DNA from: Sipunculus nudus | Taxonomy: Eukaryota > Annelida > Sipuncula > Golfingiida > Sipunculidae | Reading direction: 5' to 3' | NCBI GenBank assembly: GCA_026874595.1 | Contig: JAPPUL010000069.1 | Span: 930,001 to 994,000 of the forward strand | DNA length: 64,000 nt | Shown here: positions 1 through 8,434 of the stretch, piece after piece | Position numbering within the stretch: the stretch's first letter is position 1 | Layout: the number at the start of each line of letters is the position of its first letter | The notes under the pieces: model-generated | Told to the model about the DNA's origin: nothing | Databases searched by the model: none | What the model saw: only the letters and a program-made list of their open reading frames with translations | Made by a program: the position numbers and the translations under genes

Positions 1-374
1 ATGTTCCCTTGACTATCTAAGGATAAGCTACTTATTGAAAGTCCGCTTGTATGCTTATAAAGTAGCTTCGGCCTTAAGCCTTGCGATTTCTTATATATAT
101 TAGGCTTATTTCCTGTCCCGAAATATATTGTTCCTTTGTTGTCTCCTACCGAAGACCATATATACAATATGTCCTTTTGACTAAATATTTCTTTTGTACT
201 TGGTGAGAACGATAATCTGCCATATATATCTATAGTCACACCTTTAAAAGTTCCAAGCTCAAAATCCTCTATACTACTATCCTCTATAAACTGAGTAGTT
301 ACACCATATCCATTTATTGTAATGGCACAAAATAGTATAAGCAGAAGTCTTTTAATCTTTATAAGTTTCAGCAT
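1..374 (-). CDS. secreted propeller-like protein, N-terminal part only
   Basis: An open frame starts with ATG at 374 and runs off the left edge of the window, so only about 124 residues are visible. The first 25 or so residues are a basic stretch followed by a hydrophobic run ending in a small-residue region, which looks like a signal peptide. Later residues include the phrase GTIYFGTGNKPNIYKK, typical of a blade in WD40 or NHL-like beta-propellers. It lies 64 bp downstream of the S55 peptidase gene on the same strand, so the two are probably co-transcribed. The pairing suggests a periplasmic partner or sensor for the peptidase, but that is inference. The function is unknown; the fold call rests on repeat-like phrases only. 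Confidence 0.6.
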   Translation of the reverse strand, partial: MLKLIKIKRLLLILFCAITINGYGVTTQFIEDSSIEDFELGTFKGVTIDIYGRLSFSPSTKEIFSQKDILYIWSSVGDNKGTIYFGTGNKPNIYKKSQGLRPKLLYKHTSGLSISSLSLDSQGN

Positions 375-426
375 AATTGCTCCTTATTTTATTCTCAATA
401 TCTTTATTCTCAAGGGTTTGGTTATT

Positions 427-454
427 ATTCCTCTTGCTCTATTCCTCTTGCTCT
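427..454. repeat. 14-bp tandem repeat across the stop codon of the S55 peptidase gene
   Basis: Two adjacent copies of ATTCCTCTTGCTCT lie at 427-440 and 441-454. The peptidase stop codon (complement of CTA, 439-441) sits at the junction, so the duplication shaped the last residues of the protein. One of several short tandem duplications at gene borders in this window. Confidence 0.85.
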
Positions 455-2301
455 ATGTCTATTATACGAGTTTTAATACCAAGTATTAATTGATTTGATC
501 GGAATACCTTTTTTATCCTTTTATATATGAAACTTTGTTCCTCACCTGTTTTCTCAAGTACAGAAAGTATAGATGAGGGCAGGGCAGGATTTTCTTGTCC
601 ATCTATAACAAGTCCTCTTTCGGGCAGGTCTATCCAAGCAACCAGGTCATTAAATCTCTCGTCTTTGTTTAAGATATCTATTAAATGTTTAAAAGTCTGC
701 GGAAGGTATCTTTGCATAGACAAAACCTTATCTGTTGTTGCTGATAGTTTAGCGCTTGAAACGCCAAGCACAAGTTTAGATTGAGTTACAGAGCTTGGCA
801 GTTTTAGATGAATCTTTTTATAAAACTCTTTACCTTTGTAACTTCTTAAGGTAACTAGTATAGGAATTGTATCACCTGGCTTTATGTTGTTTTTGAGTAT
901 TTTTATGTCTACTATTTCAGAAATATTCCAACCGTAGTTTATGTCAATATAACTTTTTATAGATTCTATTTCTGTCTCTATAAAAGGATTAAACATTAAA
1001 GACTCAATAGGCAAAGATAAGCGAAAAAGGCCATCAAAGAGATTCTTCTCTGTTATGTTGCCAGACACAAAATCATTTATAATAACATCCTTTACCTCTC
1101 CCGTATTTACATTACGAGCCTTAATTACAAATTTCAATTTTATACTGGTTTGAGATATCTGGCTATTAACAGCAAATGTAGATTGCATAATAGCAGAGAC
1201 CAACATATTAGGGAAAAAGATATTATCCTTTACGATATTAAAATGGAACTTTGCTTTACGATTTTGCTGGCTAATAAATACATCTACAGGAATAGTTTTA
1301 GAAACTTTCCCAAGCTCGCCAGCAACAGCACTATTTTTGTCATTGAATATTCTACCAACAATAGATATTGTCGATGAGAGTTTAAATGATATTTCTCGGC
1401 TTGGCACCACAGTGTGTATATACTCTTTGCTCATAGGCATATCAATAGGCCCTTTGAAAAAAGAAGGATGTCCAAATATAAGGACTTTATTTCCCTTTCT
1501 GTAAGTTACAGTACCAACAGGCACAGCATGCATATCGCCGGTTATAAGAGGTATTCCAACAGCATCACCTGGATTTAATGTTTTACTTATCCTTTTGTCT
1601 TTAAGGTCTTTTTTATTTATAGTGCCACCACTTCCGTAGTTCAACGGATAAAATCCGTATCTGTGCATTTGGGAACGTAATATAGAAAGTATATTCTCAT
1701 TTATGCCGCTGAATAAAATAGGAGTTCTAACGGGGACAAGATCTATTGTTTTATCTTCAAATATAGTGCTGTGTACTTTAGGGTATGTATCTTTATATGC
1801 TTTTGGTATTATTTTTTTGTGTAGAGTTAAGTCAAGAGGAACAAAGCGGGTATTAGTTTTTGGAGGGGTTTTATATGGTCTTTTTAGGACTTTAAGCATT
1901 TCATTTATAGGTCTTATAGCGCCTATGGGTTCTTTTGACCACGGAAATGTATGAGATATTGCCCCTACAAGTTTATTGTTTATATATATGGGGCTTCCGC
2001 TCATGCCTGCTATTATCCCTGTCTTTTCAAGCGATGCCCCTGCAAATTTCCCAAGTATCAAATTCCCTCGTGGTTCAGCCCCTCTAAGTACTCCAAGTAT
2101 TGTTACCCCAAAGCGTTTAGGCTTTGAGCCTGAGAATACCGAAAGTCCATAGCCTCTCATCCCTTTCTTTATATCCTCCAACTTCATAAATTCATCGTCT
2201 GTAGCTGAACTTATATCTCGTACCCCATTTAAGCCAAGCACCGTAAATAAAACTATGATTAAACTCACAAGAGACCTTATTAATATCTTTTTATCCATCA
2301 T
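439..2301 (-). CDS. SpoIVB-type (family S55) serine peptidase, exported
   Basis: The 620-residue protein opens with a basic stretch and a hydrophobic segment (about residues 6-25), a signal peptide or N-terminal anchor. The S55 core follows at once: a GMRGYGLSVFSG stretch (47-58), a GMSGSP motif at 99-104 that supplies the candidate nucleophilic serine, and a conserved His at 117. In spore formers SpoIVB cleaves SpoIVFA to activate sigma-K, but here no sporulation gene is in sight and the protein is longer, with about 400 extra residues rich in beta-type sequence. Family knowledge says S55 proteins also occur in non-sporulating diderms, with unknown targets. The start has AGAAGG about 10 bases upstream. 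A 14-bp direct repeat covers the stop codon (427-454). Sure of family, not of role. Confidence 0.82.
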   Translation of the reverse strand: MMDKKILIRSLVSLIIVLFTVLGLNGVRDISSATDDEFMKLEDIKKGMRGYGLSVFSGSKPKRFGVTILGVLRGAEPRGNLILGKFAGASLEKTGIIAGMSGSPIYINNKLVGAISHTFPWSKEPIGAIRPINEMLKVLKRPYKTPPKTNTRFVPLDLTLHKKIIPKAYKDTYPKVHSTIFEDKTIDLVPVRTPILFSGINENILSILRSQMHRYGFYPLNYGSGGTINKKDLKDKRISKTLNPGDAVGIPLITGDMHAVPVGTVTYRKGNKVLIFGHPSFFKGPIDMPMSKEYIHTVVPSREISFKLSSTISIVGRIFNDKNSAVAGELGKVSKTIPVDVFISQQNRKAKFHFNIVKDNIFFPNMLVSAIMQSTFAVNSQISQTSIKLKFVIKARNVNTGEVKDVIINDFVSGNITEKNLFDGLFRLSLPIESLMFNPFIETEIESIKSYIDINYGWNISEIVDIKILKNNIKPGDTIPILVTLRSYKGKEFYKKIHLKLPSSVTQSKLVLGVSSAKLSATTDKVLSMQRYLPQTFKHLIDILNKDERFNDLVAWIDLPERGLVIDGQENPALPSSILSVLEKTGEEQSFIYKRIKKVFRSNQLILGIKTRIIDIEQEE

Positions 2302-2364
2302 TTAAAATACCTTCTTTAAAGTACAGTTTGTTAACGCTATCTTACTTTTAAATATTTACTGTCA

Positions 2365-3393
2365 TTACTCTTTATAAATATTATGTATAGTTTCAAGGTA
2401 ATCTATCCTCTCTTGCATGTGTTTGGGAAAGTCTATCTTAAAACTCAGTTCAGCCCCAAAACCATTTGGATGCTTAAATTTAAGCCCTGTTGCGCATAAT
2501 AAAAGCCCTTCTTTATCAAATTCTCCATTAGCCCTTGAATATAGTTTGTCACCCACTATAGGATGTCCTGCATTTGATAAATGTACTCGGATTTGATGAG
2601 TCCTTCCCGTTATCGGCTTTAACTCAACTAATGTATACATCCTTTTACCATTTCTATAAGTCTTTATACTTTTATATAACGTAAGCGCTTCCCTCCCGCC
2701 TCCTTCTACCCTAAACACCTTCCGTCTTGTCTTATCTCGTTTTATTGCTCCTGCAAACCTCCCTTCTCCAGATAACTCTCCTTTTACTAGACTTTTATAT
2801 ATCTTTTCTATCTCGCGTTTTGAAAAACTAGCCTTTAATCTTTCTTCTATCTCCTTTGTCTTTGCGATTACCATTAAACCCGATGTGTCTTTGTCAAGCC
2901 GATGTACTATCCCCGGTCTTTCTTCCTTGCTTAAATCAAAACCCTCTTTTAGCTTATCTGCTAAAAGTTGAACCATTGTGCCGCTATAATTACCTGCTGC
3001 AGGATGTACTACAAGGCCCATACTCTTATTTATTACTAGTAGATACTCATCTTCATATACTATATAATATCTATTAAAACTAGATTCACCCTCTCCTTCG
3101 GTATTCCTTTCCGCAAGATCATTTAGGTTTAATTCATTCTCAGGAGGAGTAGCATAAAATATTTCTATCTCGTCATCTTGTTGTATACGATAATTCTTCT
3201 TGGCTAATTTTGCATTTACTTTTATTGTGCTCTTTTGAATGTAATTTCTGCTTAACTTCTTTGGTGGCGGTTTTACTGTGGCACTTAATTTCTCTTGTAT
3301 AAATAAATCAAGCCGTTTGCCCTTGTCTTTTTCTGCTGCTTTGAATTTATACTCTTTTACTTTCTCAGCATCGTCTATGCTATTTTTCAACAT
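2365..3393 (-). CDS. rluD: 23S rRNA pseudouridine synthase, RluD family
   Basis: The enzyme isomerises specific uridines of 23S rRNA to pseudouridine. An S4 RNA-binding domain lies at about 25-80 and carries a lysine-rich insertion, and the catalytic domain contains HRLDKDTSG at 164-172 with the catalytic Asp167. The C-terminal half has the usual GRTHQIRVHLSNAGHPIVGD stretch. At 342 residues the protein is close to normal length for RluC/RluD. It follows the S55 gene's strand and lies 63 bp upstream of it, so the two may share a transcript. RluA-family paralogues are hard to tell apart from sequence alone, so the D assignment is tentative while the family is certain. Confidence 0.88.
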   Translation of the reverse strand: MLKNSIDDAEKVKEYKFKAAEKDKGKRLDLFIQEKLSATVKPPPKKLSRNYIQKSTIKVNAKLAKKNYRIQQDDEIEIFYATPPENELNLNDLAERNTEGEGESSFNRYYIVYEDEYLLVINKSMGLVVHPAAGNYSGTMVQLLADKLKEGFDLSKEERPGIVHRLDKDTSGLMVIAKTKEIEERLKASFSKREIEKIYKSLVKGELSGEGRFAGAIKRDKTRRKVFRVEGGGREALTLYKSIKTYRNGKRMYTLVELKPITGRTHQIRVHLSNAGHPIVGDKLYSRANGEFDKEGLLLCATGLKFKHPNGFGAELSFKIDFPKHMQERIDYLETIHNIYKE

Positions 3394-3600
3394 TTTTTAA
3401 AAGCTCTAATAAGTATTAAGGATAATATTATTTATTCCATTTTTCAAGCCAAAGAAAAGACATGAATAAGGTCCAAAGTTTCTTTCTATATATTTTTTTC
3501 GTATATGTTCGTTTATAAGTGTCTCTATATAAGCATAATTTAAAAGGCCTAGGTTTTTTTTTAAAAAAAGAGTAATGACTTGGAATAAGCTTATATAAAG

Positions 3601-4203
3601 CTATCGATAATGGGCTTTTATAGTTTTCCTTTGAATCTCAGCTTCCTCGATCCAAATAATTTCTAAAGTTTGCAGGTTAACGAGCTGAATAGTGATGTTA
3701 TAAAAGACGATATCATTCCTGCCCAAACGTTTTCGTATATTAGAAACCCGTCCTCTTAATATAAGCTTAGCACCAACAAGCTTGCCAATCTGCGCAGCTT
3801 TAGAGTTGTCAAACAAATCATCTTGCTGTAACTTAAGTTGTTTTATAGCAGTATCTAAAGCCTCATCATCAACAAACCGAGCAAGTCTTTTTTTAATTAA
3901 AGCAGTACGTATTTTTTCCATGATGATGCGAGTATTGATATGCTCGTCGGTATCGTTTATAAGATTTTTAGCAAGCATACAATGAGGCTTTAGTTCTTGA
4001 TATTCTGGACTTTTAATAAAGTCAGAATTAGCTATAGAGACTTCCATTTGCTTAGCAACTCTTTTAAGATCACGAGCAGACCAAGTAGAATCAATTACAG
4101 TATCCTTATCACTGATATCCTCAACAACACGTTGGGTAGAGCATGAAAATAAAGCTAGTATGACAAAAGAGTTTAAGAGATATAATATGAGCGGGTTTTT
4201 CAT
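3601..4203 (-). CDS. lpoB: LpoB-like penicillin-binding-protein activator lipoprotein
   Basis: A 200-residue lipoprotein: hydrophobic signal of about 20 residues ending LALFSC with Cys21 as the lipidation site. The mature part has the LpoB pattern of a SARDLKRVAKQM segment, a DEALDTAIKQLKLQQDDLFD stretch, and a beta-rich end with GAKLILRGRVSNI. In enterobacteria LpoB is an outer-membrane lipoprotein that activates PBP1b. AGGAAG lies about 12 bases before the start. The gene sits 126 bp downstream of a COG3014-type lipoprotein gene on the same strand; the two families often occur together, which supports the call. No penicillin-binding protein gene is in the window. Confidence 0.75.
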   Translation of the reverse strand: MKNPLILYLLNSFVILALFSCSTQRVVEDISDKDTVIDSTWSARDLKRVAKQMEVSIANSDFIKSPEYQELKPHCMLAKNLINDTDEHINTRIIMEKIRTALIKKRLARFVDDEALDTAIKQLKLQQDDLFDNSKAAQIGKLVGAKLILRGRVSNIRKRLGRNDIVFYNITIQLVNLQTLEIIWIEEAEIQRKTIKAHYR

Positions 4204-4329
4204 ATCGATTGTTTACTTCCTAATTTAGTAAGCACTATAAATATGCTATAATTAAGGTGTATCTTGATAATATATACTAATATCCTGTTACAAGGAACAA
4301 AAATACAATTTAAATTTAACAAGAAAAAA

Positions 4330-5580
4330 TTATTCTGGGATAGAAATATAAAGGAAGTTTAGTTTGTTTGGTTTTATATTAACATTAATGAGTTGCTCAC
4401 CTCCGTTATACTGTATAAGAATAGTTTTGGTGGAAGTGCTAATGTTTTTGGTCCTTATAAACTGAATATTCTTAGGAAGAGTTTTCCATTGTCTAAGATC
4501 AGCTTTATCCATAAATGCACCACTACTAGCCATTAAGAAAGATAAAAATCCAACAACTTTACCCGCACTCCCGCCTATCGCATCGCCTGCTACTTGCCCG
4601 CCTATAGATAAGGCAAGACTTGCAATTACTTTGTTTTTAATGCGGTTAATTCTTTTATCTTCGGTTTTTTTAAAGTGAGTTAGTATAGATTGCTCAAGGT
4701 TGTACAATATATTAGTAGTTCCGAGCAGGAGGTTATTTGAAATGTCATAGACACTGAATTTATCGATAGAGGAATAGGTCTTGGACATTTTAGGATAAGC
4801 AAAACGAAGGAGTATAGATTTTCCGGCTATGTTTATATAAATTGGACCGAAAGTGCTTTCGTATTTGTAAGGAGCAAGCCCGCTATCGATAAGGATAACG
4901 AGTTGAGTTTTGTTTTGTTTTGTGTTTTTTATATAATTTTTAATATAACTTAGATTAGGTTTTTTTTTAATGATTTTGTTATATTCGATTATGGCATCAC
5001 TATAGTTATGTTCCATTTCATAGATCAAAGCAGAGATAAATCGTGCGAAAAGGTTATCAAGATGAGTTTTATTACTAGATTCAACATACTCATTAATTTT
5101 GTTAATAGTGCGATTACGTTCAACTTTAGCTCCATTAAAGTCTCCTTTACCAAGGTAAGCAACAACAAGATAAGGACTAATAGAAATAGTTTCGAAGGTA
5201 TCAGTCATATATTCTTTAGAAAGATCATTAGAAAAGAAAGCGCCTATTTCCTCATTTATGGATATAGTATTTTCAATTAGCAAAAAACGCTTTTCCGCCT
5301 GTTGTAGGTCCAAGATAGCATTTTGGTAGGAACCATTTGCAAGAGCAATTTTACCGCGTTCAAGTAAAGCAAGATAGAAATCTTTACCAAGCTGGTTGTT
5401 TTTTTTACTTTCGTCATAGACAAGTTTAGAGGCCTCAATATACGCGTTATGGAATTGGCGTTTAGAGTAGTGCTTTATCATGGAGCCGGTTTTAACGTCG
5501 TAAGGTTTTAATGAGACAGAACATGAGTAATTAATTAAGATAGATATAAGAATTAGTGAGTATATTTTAAAATATTGCAT
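4330..5580 (-). CDS. COG3014-type lipoprotein with TPR-like N-terminal half
   Basis: I place the start at ATG 5580, ten codons inside the longest frame (5607), because translation from there gives a clean lipoprotein signal ending INYSC with Cys20 as the lipidation site. Residues up to about 240 look like helical TPR-type repeats (phrases such as ALLERGKIALANGSYQNAI and FARFISALIYEMEHNYSDAI). The second half has a beta-rich part, a glycine-rich stretch GGQVAGDAIGGSAGKVVGFL that could insert into membrane, and a final beta-rich segment. This layout fits COG3014, a family of unknown function that occurs next to LpoB-like genes. Probably works with the LpoB-like neighbour in envelope or peptidoglycan assembly; that is inference from pairing. 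Confidence 0.7.
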   Translation of the reverse strand: MQYFKIYSLILISILINYSCSVSLKPYDVKTGSMIKHYSKRQFHNAYIEASKLVYDESKKNNQLGKDFYLALLERGKIALANGSYQNAILDLQQAEKRFLLIENTISINEEIGAFFSNDLSKEYMTDTFETISISPYLVVAYLGKGDFNGAKVERNRTINKINEYVESSNKTHLDNLFARFISALIYEMEHNYSDAIIEYNKIIKKKPNLSYIKNYIKNTKQNKTQLVILIDSGLAPYKYESTFGPIYINIAGKSILLRFAYPKMSKTYSSIDKFSVYDISNNLLLGTTNILYNLEQSILTHFKKTEDKRINRIKNKVIASLALSIGGQVAGDAIGGSAGKVVGFLSFLMASSGAFMDKADLRQWKTLPKNIQFIRTKNISTSTKTILIQYNGGEQLINVNIKPNKLNFLYISIPE

Positions 5581-5781
5581 AATAGCAAAAGTACAAACAT
5601 AGAACATGAAACAGATACTAGTAAATTAAACTCAAAGATAAGGAAACACAAAACATATTGCAAGTTTAAAAAAGCGAGTATGTGGAGTCGTCAGTATGTA
5701 TAAAGCTCTTATATATAAGAGATTATAGAAGTATGCAAAAAGATAAAAATAAGATTAACGAAGGGAAAAAAAGTAATAAAT
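5581..5781. promoter_or_regulatory. divergent intergenic region between the COG3014 gene and hemB
   Basis: This 200-bp AT-rich gap separates divergently oriented genes, so both promoters should be here. I see no confident -35/-10 pair and no operator. The hemB side ends in a purine-rich stretch, GAAGGGAAAAAAAGTAATAA, whose GAAGGG could be a distant Shine-Dalgarno sequence. Confidence 0.4.
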
Positions 5782-6783
5782 ATGTATCCGATAAGAAGGC
5801 TTCGGCGGCTGCGTGAGAATAAGGTATTAAGAAGCTTGCTTGAGGAGACACGGATAAGCAAGGAAGATTTAATATATCCAATTTTTGTGAAGGAGGGTTT
5901 GAGGGGAGGACGTGAACAGATAAGCTTGCTGCCGGGGTTATATAGGTATGGGGTTGAGAGTTTAAAATACGAAGCAGAGGAGCTTGTTAAAGGAGGGCTT
6001 AAAGCGTTAATACTTTTTGGCATACCTAAGGAGAAGGATTTGCATGGAGAGGTTGCGTGCCGAGAAGATGGAATAATACAAGAGACCCTAAAAGAACTTC
6101 GCAAAGCATTTGGAAAAGAGCTATTACTGCTAACGGATTTATGCTTTTGTGAATATACATCTCATGGACATTGCGGGATATTGGAAAATGTGGAAGGAGG
6201 GGAGGTGGAGGAAGAGGTTAGAGTAGATAATGACAAGACATTAAAGTTGCTTGGCAAACAAGCCTTAAGCCATGCCCAAGCTGGAGCAGACATAATAGCG
6301 CCATCTGGGATGATGGATGGGATGGTAAAGGAGATAAGAGGGGTGTTGGATGGAGAGGGGCATACAGGGGTAGGTATAATGTCCTATAGTGTAAAGTACG
6401 CATCAAGTTACTATGGACCATTTAGGGACGCAGCGGGTTCAAGTCCAAGTTATGGTGACAGACGAGGCTATCAGATGAATCCATCGAACGTAATGGAATC
6501 CTATATGGAGGCAGAAGAAGACATAAACGAAGGAGCAGACATACTAATGGTAAAGCCAGCGTTATCGTATTTGGATATAATATACAGGTTGAAGGCAGAG
6601 TATGCCCTGCCGGTTGCGGCCTATAATGTAAGCGGAGAATATGCGATGATAAAGGCCGGAGGGGCTTTAGGGTATATAGACGAGCGTGAAGTAGCTCTTG
6701 AGAGTTTGTTATCTATGAAGCGAGCGGGAGCAGATATAATATTGACGTATTTTGCAAAGGATTTTATAAGATGGAAGATATAA
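5782..6783 (+). CDS. hemB: delta-aminolevulinic acid dehydratase (porphobilinogen synthase)
   Basis: Condenses two 5-aminolevulinate molecules to porphobilinogen, the shared precursor of haem and corrinoids, in the cytoplasm. The 333-residue length is normal. The zinc-type active site is complete: Cys121, Cys123 and Cys131 in DLCFCEYTSHGHCG. Both active-site lysines are visible, Lys205 in YSVKYASSYYGPFRDA and the Schiff-base Lys258 in DILMVKPA, and YNVSGEY follows. It heads a plus-strand run (hemB, dprA, topA, xer) with gaps of 140-155 bp, so these may not form one tight operon. It supplies tetrapyrrole to the cobalamin operon found later in the window. Confidence 0.96.
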   Translation: MYPIRRLRRLRENKVLRSLLEETRISKEDLIYPIFVKEGLRGGREQISLLPGLYRYGVESLKYEAEELVKGGLKALILFGIPKEKDLHGEVACREDGIIQETLKELRKAFGKELLLLTDLCFCEYTSHGHCGILENVEGGEVEEEVRVDNDKTLKLLGKQALSHAQAGADIIAPSGMMDGMVKEIRGVLDGEGHTGVGIMSYSVKYASSYYGPFRDAAGSSPSYGDRRGYQMNPSNVMESYMEAEEDINEGADILMVKPALSYLDIIYRLKAEYALPVAAYNVSGEYAMIKAGGALGYIDEREVALESLLSMKRAGADIILTYFAKDFIRWKI

Positions 6784-6911
6784 CATAAGGTTATTATGAA
6801 AGATTTAAGTACTAAAAATTGTTTAAAAATAAATTGAGTATGTGTTGGTGTAATGTCTTAATATATATTAAGTTAGGGTTGGAATAGAAATAAAGATATA
6901 GAAATAAATAT

Positions 6912-6948
6912 GATAATGGAGCATATGGAAGTGGCATATGGAAGGACA
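6912..6948 (+). repeat. 13-bp duplication over the dprA start codon
   Basis: The segment GCATATGGAAG occurs at 6921-6931 and again at 6934-6944, a period of 13 bp. Both copies hold an ATG; only the second (6938) is in frame with DprA, and the first opens a short frame that ends after 14 codons. The layout matches the repeats found at the starts of ribD and the SDR gene. Confidence 0.75.
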
Positions 6949-8290
6949 AGGAGTTTCAAAATATTTTAATAAAGGAGTAAAGGGTAGTAGAGATGAAGAT
7001 AAGGCATATTACGTAGGTTTAAATCTAATATCGTTTAAAGCGTATTTGAAGAGGAAGTTAATAGATTTTTATGGAAAAGACTTAAGATATTTATTTGAGC
7101 AAGCAGGAGCATCGGAGCTACAAAAGGATTTTCTATTAAATGAAAGGCAGGCAAAACATTTCATATCAGAGCGAGACAAAGCTCTTGAAAAGGGTTTTAA
7201 AGAGATAGAGAAGGGAAAGGAGAGTGGAGTTAAGCTTTATCGTATATACGATAAGAACTATCCTGAGATATTAGAACAGATAGCAGACGCTCCGATAGTA
7301 CTATATTGCAAAGGGGATATTGATTTAAACCGAGCAGGAGTAACGATAGTAGGCAGTCGCACTGCAAGCGAGGAAGGATTACAAAACGCATACAAGTTGG
7401 GCTATGACATGGGAAAGATAGGTTTTAACGTAGTTAGCGGGCTTGCGATAGGAATAGACGCCTCAGCCCACAGGGGGGCATTAGATAGTGGCGGAGAAAC
7501 GGTAGCAGTACTTGGCAGTGGAGTAGACGTATTATATCCCAAGCCTAATAAAGGTTTATATGAGGCGATAATAAAGCGAGGAGCAGTTATAAGCGAGTAT
7601 CCCTTTGGGACGCCCCCACTGCCTCATCATTTTCCTATAAGGAATAGAATAATGTGTGGTTTATCGCTTGGAATAGTAGTAGTTGAAGCAAGAAGGAAAT
7701 CGGGGGTAATGCATACTGCAAAATATGCGCTTGAGTATGGACGAGAAGTGTATGCCTATCCTGGTCCAGCGTTGAGTGAGTATAGCGCAGGTTCAAACTA
7801 TTTAATAAAACAAGGAGCAAAACTGATTGAGGCGTCTGACAATCTGCTTGAAGACTTAAGGTTGGTAATAGATATAGATTCCCTTAGGTTGGATCGAAGA
7901 GATAGTAAGGAGGCTTTAGAAGAGGAAGAAGCTGATAATGGAGAGGGAGACAAGGGGAAGGAGAATTCTTTTGTACAGAGCGAAGGAGTAGGAGAAGGAG
8001 AAGGAGTAGGAGAAGGAGTAGGAGAAGGAGTATCAACCTTATCAGATGGGATTAGTTTTTCTGCTGATGCTATAGTTGAAAAACTTTATATGAAATATGA
8101 GCTAGGTTCTGATGAACGTAAGATAGTAGAAGTACTTAAAGGAGATCGGAAGGGGTTTGACATAATAGTAGAAGGGAGCAAATTATCTGTTGAACGAGTG
8201 ATGGGAGTGCTTAGGTCTTTAGTATTACGAGATATATGCCTTAAGGAAGGTAATTTATATTCTATAAATAGAAGTAAGCCTAATAGTTAG
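6938..8290 (+). CDS. dprA: DNA-processing protein DprA with a Gly-Glu repeat insertion
   Basis: DprA binds incoming single-stranded DNA and loads RecA in natural transformation. The N-terminal part (about 25-95) is helical, SAM-like; the Rossmann-type core (about 100-310) shows TIVGSRTASEEG (136-147), SGLAIGID (167-174) and a VLGSGVDVLYPKPN stretch. A winged-helix domain closes the protein (about 385-445). Between core and winged helix lies an acidic linker with repeated GVGEGEGVGEGV-like units at about 349-365 (DNA 7983-8031), an expansion not seen in the usual family members, which makes the protein longer (450 residues) than the typical 300-380. Upstream is a 13-bp duplication carrying the start codon. 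No other competence gene is in the window. Confidence 0.92.
   Translation: MEGQGVSKYFNKGVKGSRDEDKAYYVGLNLISFKAYLKRKLIDFYGKDLRYLFEQAGASELQKDFLLNERQAKHFISERDKALEKGFKEIEKGKESGVKLYRIYDKNYPEILEQIADAPIVLYCKGDIDLNRAGVTIVGSRTASEEGLQNAYKLGYDMGKIGFNVVSGLAIGIDASAHRGALDSGGETVAVLGSGVDVLYPKPNKGLYEAIIKRGAVISEYPFGTPPLPHHFPIRNRIMCGLSLGIVVVEARRKSGVMHTAKYALEYGREVYAYPGPALSEYSAGSNYLIKQGAKLIEASDNLLEDLRLVIDIDSLRLDRRDSKEALEEEEADNGEGDKGKENSFVQSEGVGEGEGVGEGVGEGVSTLSDGISFSADAIVEKLYMKYELGSDERKIVEVLKGDRKGFDIIVEGSKLSVERVMGVLRSLVLRDICLKEGNLYSINRSKPNS
7983..8031 (+). repeat. GGAGAAGGAGTA-type tandem repeat inside dprA
   Basis: A run of GGAGAAGGAGTA-like 12-mers and 6-mers encodes the Gly-Glu-Val linker. All units are multiples of 3 bp, so changes in copy number keep the reading frame. 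Confidence 0.85.
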
Positions 8291-8434
8291 CTTAGTAAAA
8301 AAATAGTACTAATTAAATTAAAAGACTTATAAATATTATTAAGAACTTGGTGAAAGTTATTATATTACAAACAGAAAAAATAGATATTAATAGGGAAGGA
8401 TATACTAAAGAAGGAATTGGGGTAAAAAAGAGCA

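Noticed and set aside
5581-5607. Longer start of the COG3014 lipoprotein at 5607
   Set aside because: It would put ten extra residues before the lipoprotein signal; starting at 5580 gives a clean signal peptide.
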